A DNA stretch of 17,850 nucleotides from an uncultured bacterium (GCA_905215655.1 CAJMQT010000035.1:1-17850), one strand, 5' to 3'. Shown: positions 1 through 7,125, counted from the first letter of the stretch. The notes: generated by a model not told the origin, from the sequence alone. Made by a program: numbers and translations.

Positions 1-41
1 CAAAAGGCAGCCTTTTACAAGGTAAAAGACCGCCTTTTGGA
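1..41. repeat. AAAAGGC-type dispersed repeat, short copy
   Basis: The window opens inside a GC-containing inverted motif, caaaaggcagccttttac, followed by gtaaaagaccgccttttgg. The same arrangement, with a longer middle part, occurs at 7148-7212 between dapF and dapL. A related A4GGCG hairpin lies at 8631-8688. It is noncoding and lies downstream of the esterase gene. The left end may be cut by the window edge. Function is unknown; it could act as a transcription terminator. Confidence 0.55.
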
Positions 42-82
42 AATCAATATGTTTGCGATGAAAACTGTAAGGAAAAGGAGTG

Positions 83-106
83 AAAAAGTAACGGATCGTT
101 ACTTTT
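83..106 (-). terminator. Probable terminator of the esterase gene
   Basis: A perfect 10-bp stem, aaaagtaacg (84-93) against cgttactttt (97-106), closes a 3-nt loop. Read on the minus strand it ends in a run of five T, as expected of a Rho-independent terminator. It lies about 120 nt past the stop codon of the minus-strand esterase. The A/T ends of the stem mean it could work in both directions. Confidence 0.5.
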
Positions 107-110
107 GAAT

Positions 111-240
111 TGAAGATTGAAAGATGGAAGTTCAGAAGTTTAAAGCTATTGTCTGAACTTCTGTACTTCTAAACTCCTGAACTTCCATCTTTCAATCTTC
201 ATCCCAATTTTTCAATTTTTCAATCTTTCATTTTTTCAAT
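111..240. repeat. Inverted AT-rich array (25-bp arms) downstream of the esterase
   Basis: Positions 111-135 and 177-201 are a perfect 25-bp inverted repeat with a 41-nt loop. A second pairing, gaagttcaga (127-136) with tctgaacttc (152-161), lies partly inside it. The sequence is built of short units (gattgaaa, gaagttca) with about 8-nt period and continues as ttcaattt units to 240, into the end of the esterase gene. Positions 17827-17850 match the reverse complement of 151-174 at 22 of 24 bases, so this is a dispersed family. Confidence 0.8.
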
Positions 241-1538
241 TTTTTAAGCATCCATTCCATCTGTCCGTATTCCGTCGTGTCAGATGTCCAATGCTCGTTG
301 ACGGGTGTTATCAGCGACTCTTTCGGACAACTGAGGGTGTTCCATACGGCGTAACTTGTCGTCGGAGGACACACGTCGTCGTTATATCCCCATGTCATAT
401 ATGTCGCCGCTTTGACGTAGCGCGCAAAGTTCACAACGTCGTAATACGCCATCGTCCGTATTTTTTCCGGCGTCAGCATACCCTCCATACGGTTGAAGTG
501 AGGCCATCCTCCCGTGCGTCCTGCGCTGTAAGCCGCCATGTCGCTCAATGCGGGATGGTTGACTATGCACTGTGTGACGCCGCCATGCAGCGCCGCACCG
601 ACAATAGACAGCGCTCCGCCCTGGCTGCCGCCCTGTATCACGAGGTTGCGTCCGTCCCACTCGGGCAGCTCCGTCAGCAGGTCGAGACAGCGCACCACGG
701 CAAGGTAGACATGCTTCATGTAGTAGCTTTCGCGGCTGTCCAGACGGTTGGTAACGTACTGGGTGTTACGCTCGTTGAATGCCTTCGACAGGTCGTTGAA
801 AGTCGACTCGGGCAGACGAGGGTCCAGTCCGTGTATCTCCATCTCCATCCTTATGCAGCCGTTTTCGGCATAATACGTGTGGCGCATAGGGTAACGGATG
901 GTCTTTATGCCCGCTCCCGGAGGACAGAGCACGGCGGGATGACTGCCCTTACGGGCGTTCTTGGGGTAGAACAGGTAGGCGTAGACGCTCTGACCCTCGT
1001 TGTTCACCTTTATTTTCAGCAGGTAGCAGTCCACCTTGTCGGTGCAATATTCCTTGGCAATCTCCTTCGTATAACTTATCGGCAACTGCCTCATGTCGGC
1101 AACGTTTTTGTCCCAGAACGTCTTGAAGTCTTTGGGCTCTTTTGTAAACGGCTGTATCTTCTCCGGCGAGAAGCCCACCTTTACATGATGGACGTAAGTC
1201 TTGCCGCCTATCGTCGCTTTCAGACGCAAGTCTCTGAAGCCCGGCGCACGCCTCGTTCCGATGTTCAGCGTTGCCCTGCCTTTTTTCAGTTCCAAGGCTC
1301 CCTTCTTGTCAGCCGGCAGCATGTCGTCGCCAATCTCGTAGCTCACAAGGCAACTTTGAGGCACTCCATACTTATACAGACGCACCTCGACGGTAGCCTC
1401 TTCGCCCGTTTTATACAGCCAGTCGGCATGGTTTGGCTCCGTTACCCACAGGTAATCCGAGCGATACGGATAGTTCTCTGCTCCCACGTTGACACAGAGG
1501 AAGCATAACATCAACATTGTAAAAAAGATTTTTTTCAT
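228..1538 (-). CDS. Secreted acetyl xylan esterase / cephalosporin-C deacetylase-like hydrolase
   Basis: The protein has 436 residues counted from the MKKIFFTML start. That start is chosen over an upstream in-frame ATG because it begins a clear signal peptide, likely cut after VGA near residue 20. Residues about 25-120 look like a beta-sandwich domain. The rest is an alpha/beta-hydrolase of the AXE1 family. The nucleophile is Ser305 in GGSQGG, the acid is probably Asp387 in GYNDDVCPP, and the base is His416 in NEHW. The family removes acetyl groups from xylan-type glycans, so a periplasmic or surface role in plant polysaccharide use fits. No other glycan-use genes are adjacent, so the substrate is uncertain. 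The last residues (KKLKK) and the stop codon are encoded by an AT-rich repeat array. Confidence 0.85.
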   Translation of the reverse strand: MKKIFFTMLMLCFLCVNVGAENYPYRSDYLWVTEPNHADWLYKTGEEATVEVRLYKYGVPQSCLVSYEIGDDMLPADKKGALELKKGRATLNIGTRRAPGFRDLRLKATIGGKTYVHHVKVGFSPEKIQPFTKEPKDFKTFWDKNVADMRQLPISYTKEIAKEYCTDKVDCYLLKIKVNNEGQSVYAYLFYPKNARKGSHPAVLCPPGAGIKTIRYPMRHTYYAENGCIRMEMEIHGLDPRLPESTFNDLSKAFNERNTQYVTNRLDSRESYYMKHVYLAVVRCLDLLTELPEWDGRNLVIQGGSQGGALSIVGAALHGGVTQCIVNHPALSDMAAYSAGRTGGWPHFNRMEGMLTPEKIRTMAYYDVVNFARYVKAATYMTWGYNDDVCPPTTSYAVWNTLSCPKESLITPVNEHWTSDTTEYGQMEWMLKKLKK

Positions 1539-1563
1539 AGTTTTTAGCAGTCTTATTCGTTTA

Positions 1564-1592
1564 CAAAGGTACGGCATTAAGCGCTAACGCAA
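1564..1592 (-). promoter_or_regulatory. Putative promoter of the esterase gene
   Basis: On the minus strand, TACCTTTG (1571-1564) fits the Bacteroidetes -7 box TAnnTTTG. A TTG (1592-1590) lies 18 nt upstream as a possible -33 box, slightly closer than usual. The transcript would have a leader of roughly 20 nt. Confidence 0.45.
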
Positions 1593-1622
1593 GGTTAAAT
1601 ATCTTTAAAAAGGAGGCGTATG

Positions 1623-1655
1623 CTTGTTTTATTCGCGGCAAAACATATATCTTTG
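1623..1655 (+). promoter_or_regulatory. Putative promoter of the SPFH gene
   Basis: TATCTTTG (1648-1655) is an ideal Bacteroidetes -7 box, with CTTG (1623-1626) 21 nt upstream as the -33 box. It drives the plus-strand SPFH gene with a leader of about 50 nt and lies back to back with the esterase promoter. Confidence 0.55.
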
Positions 1656-1711
1656 TAATATCAAAATAATATCAAAATAAGACTTTCGGAAATTTAAAAC
1701 ATTACGGAATT

Positions 1712-2677
1712 ATGGAAAATAAAGAATTTGCATTCGGCGGGAAGACCCTCAGCGGTATTCCGATGCTTGTGTTAAACCTTCTTCTTTACGTGGCTTTCAT
1801 CGCTCTGGCGATATACGCCGGTGTTGAACTTGACGACACGTTGGCAGGCTTTGTCATTACTCTCTGCGTGCTTGGGTTCATCGCCAATATCGTTGCAAGC
1901 TGCGGATTTGTGCAGATTGAGCCGGGAGAGGCGCGCGTGATGATGTTCTTCGGCAAGTACCGCGGCACATTCTCAAAGCCCGGTTACACGTGGGTCAACC
2001 CCTTCATCTCGGCAAAGAAGCTCTCACTCCGCGCCCGCAACCTCGACGCCGAGCCGATAAAGGTGAACGATAAGATGGGTAACCCGATAATGATTGGCAT
2101 GGTGCTGGTGTGGAAACTGAAAGACACCTATAAGGCAATGTTCGAGATCGACGCGCAGACAATGGCTCAGGCATCGGTCAATCCCAACCAGATTACGGCG
2201 TCGGCAGCAGGTATCATGAACGCCTTTGAGAAGTTTGTGCGCATTCAGGCGGACGCCGCGCTGCGTCAGGTGGCAGGACAATACGCCTACGACAACGGCG
2301 AGCACGGGACAAACGAACTGACTCTGCGCGACGGAAGCGATGAAATCAACAAGCAGCTCGAGGCTACAATCGATGAAAGACTGGCGATGGCAGGCATCGA
2401 AGTGATTGAGGCGAGAATAAATTACCTTGCCTACGCTCCCGAGATAGCGGCAGTAATGTTGCGCCGTCAGCAGGCAACGGCGGTGATAGCGGCGCGCGAG
2501 AAGATTGTCGAAGGTGCCGTCTCAATGGTCAAGATGGCTATCGACAAGCTTGGAAGCGAAGAGATTGTCGAGCTGGACGAGGAGAAGAAGGCGGCAATGG
2601 TGAGCAACCTGCTCGTCGTTCTCTGCGGAGACGACACGGCGCAGCCCGTCATCAACACCGGAACGCTCAACCACTAA
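1712..2677 (+). CDS. SPFH/Band 7 domain membrane protein
   Basis: The protein has 321 residues. Two hydrophobic segments (about 16-38 and 44-66) anchor it. An SPFH (stomatin/prohibitin/flotillin/HflK-C) domain follows, recognised from FVQIEPGEARVMMFFGKYRG and the GYTWVNPF stretch typical of this subgroup. The C-terminal third is a charged, alanine-rich helix (about 225-300), as expected for SPFH oligomerisation. SPFH proteins form membrane rings or microdomains and often control proteases or channels. Here the likely partners are the small membrane protein and the ribbon-helix-helix protein encoded just downstream, an order I recall from other bacteria for this subgroup. A strong hairpin at 2693-2723 separates it from the next gene, so expression of the three may not be equal. 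The exact function is unknown. Confidence 0.85.
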   Translation: MENKEFAFGGKTLSGIPMLVLNLLLYVAFIALAIYAGVELDDTLAGFVITLCVLGFIANIVASCGFVQIEPGEARVMMFFGKYRGTFSKPGYTWVNPFISAKKLSLRARNLDAEPIKVNDKMGNPIMIGMVLVWKLKDTYKAMFEIDAQTMAQASVNPNQITASAAGIMNAFEKFVRIQADAALRQVAGQYAYDNGEHGTNELTLRDGSDEINKQLEATIDERLAMAGIEVIEARINYLAYAPEIAAVMLRRQQATAVIAAREKIVEGAVSMVKMAIDKLGSEEIVELDEEKKAAMVSNLLVVLCGDDTAQPVINTGTLNH

Positions 2678-2692
2678 ACACATTAAATGAAT

Positions 2693-2735
2693 GATGGGAA
2701 ACGGGACTTTCCCGTTTCCCATCTTCCCTTTTCTT
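2693..2735 (+). terminator. Terminator or attenuator after the SPFH gene
   Basis: A perfect 14-bp stem, gatgggaaacggga (2693-2706) against tcccgtttcccatc (2710-2723), has a 3-nt loop and is followed by a pyrimidine/T-rich stretch to 2735. It ends 18 nt before the next start codon, so it is either a terminator with read-through or an attenuator inside the three-gene set. Confidence 0.65.
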
Positions 2736-2753
2736 GTTTATAATAAGATAAAA

Positions 2754-3308
2754 ATGTTCGGATTAGGAAACAAAAGACAGTTAACACTTCAAAAATACGA
2801 ATGCAACCCGAAGATAGAAGGCAGACTTTACGTCTTCTTCGCGGTGCTTACAATAGTAATATTCGGCGGCGGAATGTTTCTCGAAGATGATTTCAGCCTT
2901 ATTCCTTTCTTGGTATTTGTCGTCGTTACGGTGGCTCTTGCCGCTTTCGGCGTTTACCTCTTGTATTTCCGTAAAAAGCCTTTGAAGCGTGAGGTGGTGC
3001 TCGGTACGTATTTCAGCGACCTCTACCTGCGCAGCAAACCGCTGTTTATCGCCCTTGAAACGCTTTATGCCGTGCTGATAATGGGCGTTCTGACGCTGCT
3101 CCCCTCGCTGCCCGGTTTGTTCTCGGACGGTACGATTGATATTCTACAAGATCTCTCCCAACACGGCTTTATCATCTTCGGTTACGTCGTTTATCACTTC
3201 GTTCAGGAGTATTTTTCTTACTATTTGTACTACAAATGGCTGGAAGATACGGCGGCGGAGACGGCGTCCGGACGTTCCGGGAGCGACATTTATTCATCCA
3301 AATTGTAA
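2754..3308 (+). CDS. Small integral membrane protein of unknown function
   Basis: The protein has 184 residues from the MFGLGNKRQ start. A longer in-frame start at 2691 would have to translate the terminator hairpin and is rejected. About four hydrophobic helices are visible: residues 26-42, 48-72, 100-120 and 132-150. A basic RKKPLKRE loop follows the second helix. There is no signal peptide and no catalytic motif that I recognise. The C-terminal tail is short, polar and Ser-rich. It lies between an SPFH gene and an Arc-type DNA-binding gene, and its stop codon is only 3 nt from the next ATG, so it is very probably co-translated with the latter. A role as membrane partner of the SPFH protein is inference. 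Confidence 0.75.
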   Translation: MFGLGNKRQLTLQKYECNPKIEGRLYVFFAVLTIVIFGGGMFLEDDFSLIPFLVFVVVTVALAAFGVYLLYFRKKPLKREVVLGTYFSDLYLRSKPLFIALETLYAVLIMGVLTLLPSLPGLFSDGTIDILQDLSQHGFIIFGYVVYHFVQEYFSYYLYYKWLEDTAAETASGRSGSDIYSSKL

Positions 3309-3311
3309 CCG

Positions 3312-3506
3312 ATGCCAAAGAAAGAGTCAAACATAAAGAGTTTTGTTCTCCGCGTTGACGCCGACACGATGGCGGCAATCGAGAAGTGGGCGGCTGACGA
3401 GTTCCGCTCCACCAACGGTCAGTTGCAATGGATTATCAGCGAAGCGCTGCGCAAGGCGGGAAGAAGCAAGAGAGTTAAGAGTGAAGAATTAAGAGTGAAG
3501 AATTAA
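3312..3506 (+). CDS. Arc-type ribbon-helix-helix protein
   Basis: The protein has 64 residues. KSFVLRVD (about 9-16) would be the DNA-reading beta strand. Helix A is about 17-30 (TMAAIEKWAADE). The turn FRSTNGQ leads into helix B (about 37-49), the layout of Arc/MetJ-type dimeric DNA-binding proteins. The start is 3 nt after the stop of the upstream membrane protein. Small proteins of this kind often accompany this SPFH subgroup, so it may regulate the set or dock on the membrane complex; both are inference. The last dozen or so residues (ending in SEELRVKN) and the stop codon are translated from the AT-rich repeat array and are probably not part of the functional fold. Confidence 0.75.
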   Translation: MPKKESNIKSFVLRVDADTMAAIEKWAADEFRSTNGQLQWIISEALRKAGRSKRVKSEELRVKN

Positions 3507-3612
3507 GAATTAAGAAAATAACTCTTGTGGTTTTAAACGACAAAGCCATTTTTCTTAATTCTTCATTCTTAATTCTTAACTTTCTTAATTCTTACCTCTT
3601 AATTCTTAATTT
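3473..3612. repeat. Inverted AT-rich array between the RHH gene and prmC
   Basis: Units of attaaga (7-nt period) run to 3518 and return in reverse complement from 3549 to 3612. A 14-bp perfect stem, 3505-3518 with 3550-3563, closes a 31-nt loop that begins taac and ends at. The array at 15264-15382 has the same stem, a 32-nt loop and the same loop ends. The left arm encodes the tail and stop of the RHH protein, and the right arm ends 11 nt before the prmC start codon. Confidence 0.85.
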
Positions 3613-3622
3613 AAAAAGAATT

Positions 3623-4462
3623 ATGATGAGTTTACTTCGAGATTATATAACCGGACTTGTCCCTCTGTATGGCGAGAGAGAGGCGCGGGCGATAATGTAT
3701 GCCGTGCTCGACGTGCGTTTCGGCATGTCGAGAGCCGACGTTTTGTGCGGTGCCGTGGAGCGGATGACGGCAGACGGGCGGGCGGAACTTGACCGGATAA
3801 TGTGCCGTCTGGAACAGGCGGAACCGTTGCAGTACGTCCTCGGCGAGACGATGTTTTGCGGACGACGGTTCAAGGTGCGCCCCGGCGTACTCATACCGCG
3901 CCCCGAAACGGAGGAGCTTTGCGCCCTGATAACAGCTGAGAACAAAGATATGACAGGCTTGAAGGTGCTCGACGTGGGCACGGGCAGCGGCTGCATAGCC
4001 GTCACTCTTGCCGCCGACATGCCCCGGTCGGCGGTCTCCGCGTGGGACATATCGCCCGAGGCGCTCGCCGTTGCGCGTGAAAACGCCGCGTTGAACGGCG
4101 TCAGCGTCACGATAAAAGAGCAGGACATACTCGCCGTAGAGCCGTCTGCCGGCGCGTGGGACGTCATCGTAAGCAACCCGCCTTACATACGAATGAAAGA
4201 GCGGGAGGCGATGAACCGTAATGTCTTGGACTACGAACCGCACACCGCTTTGTTCGTTCCCGACGCCGACCCGCTGCTCTTTTACCGCGCCATAAGCCGT
4301 TATGCAGCCGTCTCGTTGCGCCCCGGCGGTCGCCTGTATTTCGAGGTTAACGAGGCGTTTGCCCGCGAAACGGCGCAGCTTATGTCGTCGTTCGGATTTA
4401 AGGACGTAGCTATAAAGACGGACGTTTACGGCAAAGAGCGGATTGTTTACGGAGCGTTGTGA
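3623..4462 (+). CDS. prmC: Peptide chain release factor N5-glutamine methyltransferase
   Basis: The protein has 279 residues from ATG 3623; ATG 3626 is an equally possible start. The open frame extends upstream to 3527, but that part is translated repeat array and is rejected. It methylates the glutamine of the GGQ motif in RF1/RF2, using S-adenosylmethionine, in the cytoplasm. A helical N-terminal release-factor-binding domain (about 1-85) precedes the Rossmann methyltransferase. Motif I is VLDVGTGSGCIAV (about 115-127) and the catalytic NPPY is at 185-188, the HemK/PrmC hallmark. IPRPETEE, also typical, is present. Length is normal for the family. An AT-rich array directly precedes the gene, leaving no evident Shine-Dalgarno sequence. 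Confidence 0.95.
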   Translation: MMSLLRDYITGLVPLYGEREARAIMYAVLDVRFGMSRADVLCGAVERMTADGRAELDRIMCRLEQAEPLQYVLGETMFCGRRFKVRPGVLIPRPETEELCALITAENKDMTGLKVLDVGTGSGCIAVTLAADMPRSAVSAWDISPEALAVARENAALNGVSVTIKEQDILAVEPSAGAWDVIVSNPPYIRMKEREAMNRNVLDYEPHTALFVPDADPLLFYRAISRYAAVSLRPGGRLYFEVNEAFARETAQLMSSFGFKDVAIKTDVYGKERIVYGAL

Positions 4463-4523
4463 TTAAAGACAGCGGGTGATTGACAATGAAATAATAACAA
4501 GCAAACATCACTAATGCCAGTTT

Positions 4524-4552
4524 CATTCCCCTCTGCGGAGAGGGATGAGAGG
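4524..4552 (+). repeat. Small CCCTCT/AGAGGG hairpin between prmC and recX
   Basis: ccctct (4529-4534) pairs with agaggg (4539-4544) across a gcgg loop, with weaker outer pairing cat/atg. There is no T run, so it is not a typical terminator. A similar palindrome, ccctcgctgagcgaggg, lies in the pdxB coding region at 14247-14263. Confidence 0.4.
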
Positions 4553-4566
4553 CAGACCACATTATT

Positions 4567-5007
4567 ATGACAGAACAAGAAGCTTTTTTCAAACTCTCCG
4601 CATTGTGCGCGTCGGCGGAGCATTGCCTGCATGAGATGTCGGAGAAGATGCGCCGTTGGGAGCTGCCCGATGACGTTCGGGAGCGTGTGTTGCGGCGTCT
4701 CACCGACGAGAAGTATGTCGACGAGGAGCGTTACTGCCGCTCTTTCGTCGCCGACAAGATACGTTACAACAAATGGGGACAGCTAAAGATAGAACAGGCG
4801 CTTGCCGTTAAGCGCATACCGAGAGACATCTCGACAGCCGTACTGGATGAAATCGACGACGAGGAGTATGTCGCCGTGCTGCGCCCTCTGCTCCAAAGCA
4901 AGCGAAAGTCGGTAAAGGCGGCGAGCGAATATGAGCTTAATCAGAAACTCATACGTTTCGCAATGAGCCGCGGGTTCGGCTATGACATCATTAAAAAAGC
5001 GCTATAA
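4567..5007 (+). CDS. recX: Regulatory protein RecX
   Basis: The protein has 146 residues, all helical, with the three-helix repeats of the RecX family. The typical YVDEERYCRSFVADKIR stretch (about 50-66) is followed by WGQLKIEQAL and ends in a degenerate third repeat. RecX binds and limits RecA filaments. The length is at the short end of the normal range. It lies 104 nt after prmC on the same strand and may be co-transcribed with it, since no promoter box is visible in the gap. It converges with the alkylation repair gene, so two DNA-repair functions face each other across a hairpin array. Confidence 0.88.
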   Translation: MTEQEAFFKLSALCASAEHCLHEMSEKMRRWELPDDVRERVLRRLTDEKYVDEERYCRSFVADKIRYNKWGQLKIEQALAVKRIPRDISTAVLDEIDDEEYVAVLRPLLQSKRKSVKAASEYELNQKLIRFAMSRGFGYDIIKKAL

Positions 5008-5110
5008 TATTGAAAGATTGAAAAATTGAAAGATTGAAAAATCAAGTAAATGAAGAAAAATTTAATCCCTTCAATCTTTCAATTTTTCAATCTTTCAATC
5101 TTTCAATTTC
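5008..5110. repeat. 28-bp perfect inverted AT-rich array between convergent genes
   Basis: Positions 5011-5038 and 5070-5097 are perfect reverse complements built from ttgaaaga/ttgaaaaa units (8-nt period), with a 31-nt loop. The position between convergent recX and the alkylation repair gene suits a bidirectional terminator. The right arm contains the stop codon (5095-5097) and last residues (KLKD) of the minus-strand gene. Confidence 0.88.
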
Positions 5111-5808
5111 CTTCCTATCACCTCTTTCCGCTCTTCTTCCGGATACTTCTCGATGGCGTATCTGAGCATGGTGCGCGGCATGTCGGCGTAATGGTCGTCG
5201 ACGAACAGGCGCAGACGGAGCATGTCGCGCTTGCCAGCCTCACGCAACATCCAGCCCACCGCTTTGTGAATAAGCTCGTGAGGGTGGTTCATCAGTCGCA
5301 GCGCAAGCCGGAAAGTATCGTCAAGGTCGTGGTCTTTGATGAAGGCGAAGGTTGACACTATCGCTATCCGGTTGTCCCAAAGCAGCGGGCTGTCGGCAAG
5401 GTTGTATAATATGTCGCGCGGCTTTTGTTTCAGGAAACAGCCTACTATCTGCGGCGCACTAAGATCCACCAAGTCCCAGTTGTTTATCCGTCCGGTGTTC
5501 GCCAAGTACAAATCAAACATCCGTCGGCGCACGTCTTCATCGGCGCGGCGCACCTTTTCCACCATTATAAGTAGCGCGCAGAGCCTCACCTCATGCCATT
5601 CCGAGCGTAACAGGCTCTTGATGGTGTCGTCTGTCGCGTCCTTATGCTCTTTCGCCACGCCTCTTGTTAGCGGGACCGGTATGCCCAAGAACTTGTCGCC
5701 GTAGCCATACTGCCCCTCGCCGGTCTTGAAGAAACGTTGCAAAACCAGTCTTTTCTCTTCTTTGCCGAGCGCTTTCAGCTCGTCGATAATGTCTTTACAG
5801 GTTGTCAT
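5095..5808 (-). CDS. AlkD-type DNA alkylation repair protein
   Basis: The protein has 237 residues from ATG 5808. An in-frame TTG at 5817 overlaps the promoter box and is rejected. It belongs to the HEAT-like DNA glycosylases that remove N3- and N7-alkyl purines. INNWDLVDLSAP (about residues 108-119) supplies the Trp and Asp residues (W111, D115) expected at the AlkD active site. Helical repeats fill the protein, and length matches the family. It is convergent with recX. A TATCTTTG box ends only 6 nt upstream of the ATG, so the mRNA is probably leaderless or nearly so. The C-terminal KLKD and the stop come from the AT-rich array. Confidence 0.88.
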   Translation of the reverse strand: MTTCKDIIDELKALGKEEKRLVLQRFFKTGEGQYGYGDKFLGIPVPLTRGVAKEHKDATDDTIKSLLRSEWHEVRLCALLIMVEKVRRADEDVRRRMFDLYLANTGRINNWDLVDLSAPQIVGCFLKQKPRDILYNLADSPLLWDNRIAIVSTFAFIKDHDLDDTFRLALRLMNHPHELIHKAVGWMLREAGKRDMLRLRLFVDDHYADMPRTMLRYAIEKYPEEERKEVIGRKLKD

Positions 5809-5814
5809 AGAGTG

Positions 5815-5822
5815 CAAAGATA
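5815..5822 (-). promoter_or_regulatory. -7 promoter box of the alkylation repair gene
   Basis: TATCTTTG on the minus strand (5822-5815) is followed by CACTCT and then ATG. Transcription would start 1-4 nt before the start codon. No clear -33 box is seen, because an AT-rich repeat arm occupies that place. Confidence 0.5.
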
Positions 5823-5825
5823 TAG

Positions 5826-5863
5826 ATTAAATTAAGAATTATGAATTAAGAATTAAGAAAAAA
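5826..5863. repeat. Single AT-rich repeat arm (attaaga units)
   Basis: Several attaaga/attatga units end in aagaaaaaa, like the left arms at 3473 and 15264, but no reverse-complement arm follows. This is either a decayed or a half copy of the inverted arrays. It abuts the promoter of the alkylation repair gene. Confidence 0.65.
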
Positions 5864-6034
5864 TGATTTGATGACTAACCCTTGATTGTGTGCTGTTATG
5901 AGGTGGATTGAAAGTTGAATGATGTTTTGTAAGTTTTCGGAAGATTTTTTCTTTCAAATTAAAAGTAAACATGTCTGTTTTTATTCATAAAGAAAGCAAA
6001 GCGCGATTTTTACTATAATAAAGTCTCGAATTTA

Positions 6035-6065
6035 ATTGTTTAATAAACAAATTGTTGTAATTTTG
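6035..6065 (+). promoter_or_regulatory. Putative promoter of dapF
   Basis: TAATTTTG (6058-6065) matches TAnnTTTG, with ATTG (6035-6038) 19 nt upstream as the -33 box. The leader would be about 45 nt. The rest of the gap from 5864 is AT-rich and shows no gene. Confidence 0.55.
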
Positions 6066-6114
6066 CATCGGAACTAAGACAAAAAGAAACCATAAAAGAT
6101 AAAAACGGCGCAAA

Positions 6115-6978
6115 ATGACACAACCAACCGTTAAGTTTACGAAGATGCACGGCATCGGCAACGACTACATTTATGTCGACACCTCTCTGTATAATATTCC
6201 CGATCCGTCAGCCGCCGCCAAGGCGTGGAGTGCCTGTCATACGGGCGTGGGGAGCGACGGACTGGTGCTGATCGGTGCCGCCGCCACGGCAGCCGCCGAC
6301 TTCTCGATGCGTATTTTCAACGCCGACGGCTCTGAGGCGATGATGTGCGGCAACGCGTCACGCTGCATCGGAAAATATCTTTATGAGAAAGGCATGACCG
6401 ACAAGACCGTCATACGCCTTGAAACACGTTCGGGAATAAAGACCCTCAAACTGCATACTGACCTCGGAAAGGTGGCGAGCGTGACGGTCGACATGCTCGA
6501 ACCGCGCTTTGACGTTGCCGACCAATACGCGCCGACGTTATGCGGCGGGCGGGAAGACACCCTGTCCGTTGACGGCACGGACTATAAAGGCACGTTCATC
6601 TCGATGGGCAATCCACACTTCGTGATCTTCGTCGACGACGTAACGAAAACCGATGTCGCCGCCGTGGGAGCCCGTCTCGAATGCCATGACGCCTTCCCTT
6701 CGAGATGCAACATCGAGTTCGCCCAAGTCTGTGCCGACGGCACGATACGCACGCGGGTGTGGGAGCGTGGCAGCGGAATAACGATGGCCTGCGGCACCGG
6801 AGCCTGTGCCACGGCGGTGGCGGCGGCGCTGACAGGGCGCTCGGGCAGGTGCTGCACCATCGTCATGGACGGTGGTGCGCTCGACATAAAGTGGTCGGAG
6901 GCTGACGGACACGTCTATATGACGGGCGGCGCCGAGTTCGTTTTTGAAGGAGAGATACCGCTCCCCGAAATCCGATAG
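6115..6978 (+). CDS. dapF: Diaminopimelate epimerase
   Basis: The protein has 287 residues. It converts LL-diaminopimelate to meso-diaminopimelate in the cytoplasm, for lysine and peptidoglycan. The two catalytic cysteines are visible: Cys78 in MMCGNASRC and Cys226 in MACGTGACAT. The N-terminal KMHGIGNDYIYVD and the MGNPHFV motif are family hallmarks, and length is close to the usual 270-280. The next gene encodes the enzyme that makes its substrate, LL-DAP. The two are separated by 326 nt of hairpins and repeats, so co-transcription is likely but not shown. Confidence 0.96.
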   Translation: MTQPTVKFTKMHGIGNDYIYVDTSLYNIPDPSAAAKAWSACHTGVGSDGLVLIGAAATAAADFSMRIFNADGSEAMMCGNASRCIGKYLYEKGMTDKTVIRLETRSGIKTLKLHTDLGKVASVTVDMLEPRFDVADQYAPTLCGGREDTLSVDGTDYKGTFISMGNPHFVIFVDDVTKTDVAAVGARLECHDAFPSRCNIEFAQVCADGTIRTRVWERGSGITMACGTGACATAVAAALTGRSGRCCTIVMDGGALDIKWSEADGHVYMTGGAEFVFEGEIPLPEIR

Positions 6979-7036
6979 CAGTTCAGAGGCGCTCTTCCCG
7001 ATATGAGAATAGCGGCAAGGTTATGATAAATAAAAC

Positions 7037-7076
7037 AACAATGGATATTGGTTTGCCGAGGCAAAAAAGCATTGTT
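7037..7076 (+). terminator. Two-part hairpin downstream of dapF
   Basis: An outer stem aacaatg (7037-7043) / cattgtt (7070-7076) encloses an inner stem tttgcc (7052-7057) / ggcaaa (7060-7065). It could be a weak terminator or an RNA-processing site between dapF and dapL; there is no good T run on the plus strand. Confidence 0.35.
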
Positions 7077-7125
7077 ACAGGATAACTGAAAATCTCTTTG
7101 TAACCCGCTGATAATCAACGGTGTT

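Noticed and set aside
291..1508. 405-codon open frame on the plus strand
   Set aside because: It is antisense to the esterase, which has a signal peptide and catalytic triad. The plus-strand translation has no recognisable domain.
2691..2753. Earlier start for the small membrane protein
   Set aside because: It would be translated from the terminator hairpin at 2693-2723; MFGLGNKRQ is a better start.
3473..3612. CRISPR array
   Set aside because: Units are 7-8 nt long, without spacers, and arranged as inverted arms. No cas genes are present.
3527..3622. Upstream extension of prmC (32 residues)
   Set aside because: It is translated AT-rich repeat array (LNSSFLILNFL...) and not part of the PrmC family.
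5050..5355. 101-codon plus-strand frame after recX
   Set aside because: It starts in the inverted array and then runs antisense through the alkylation repair gene.
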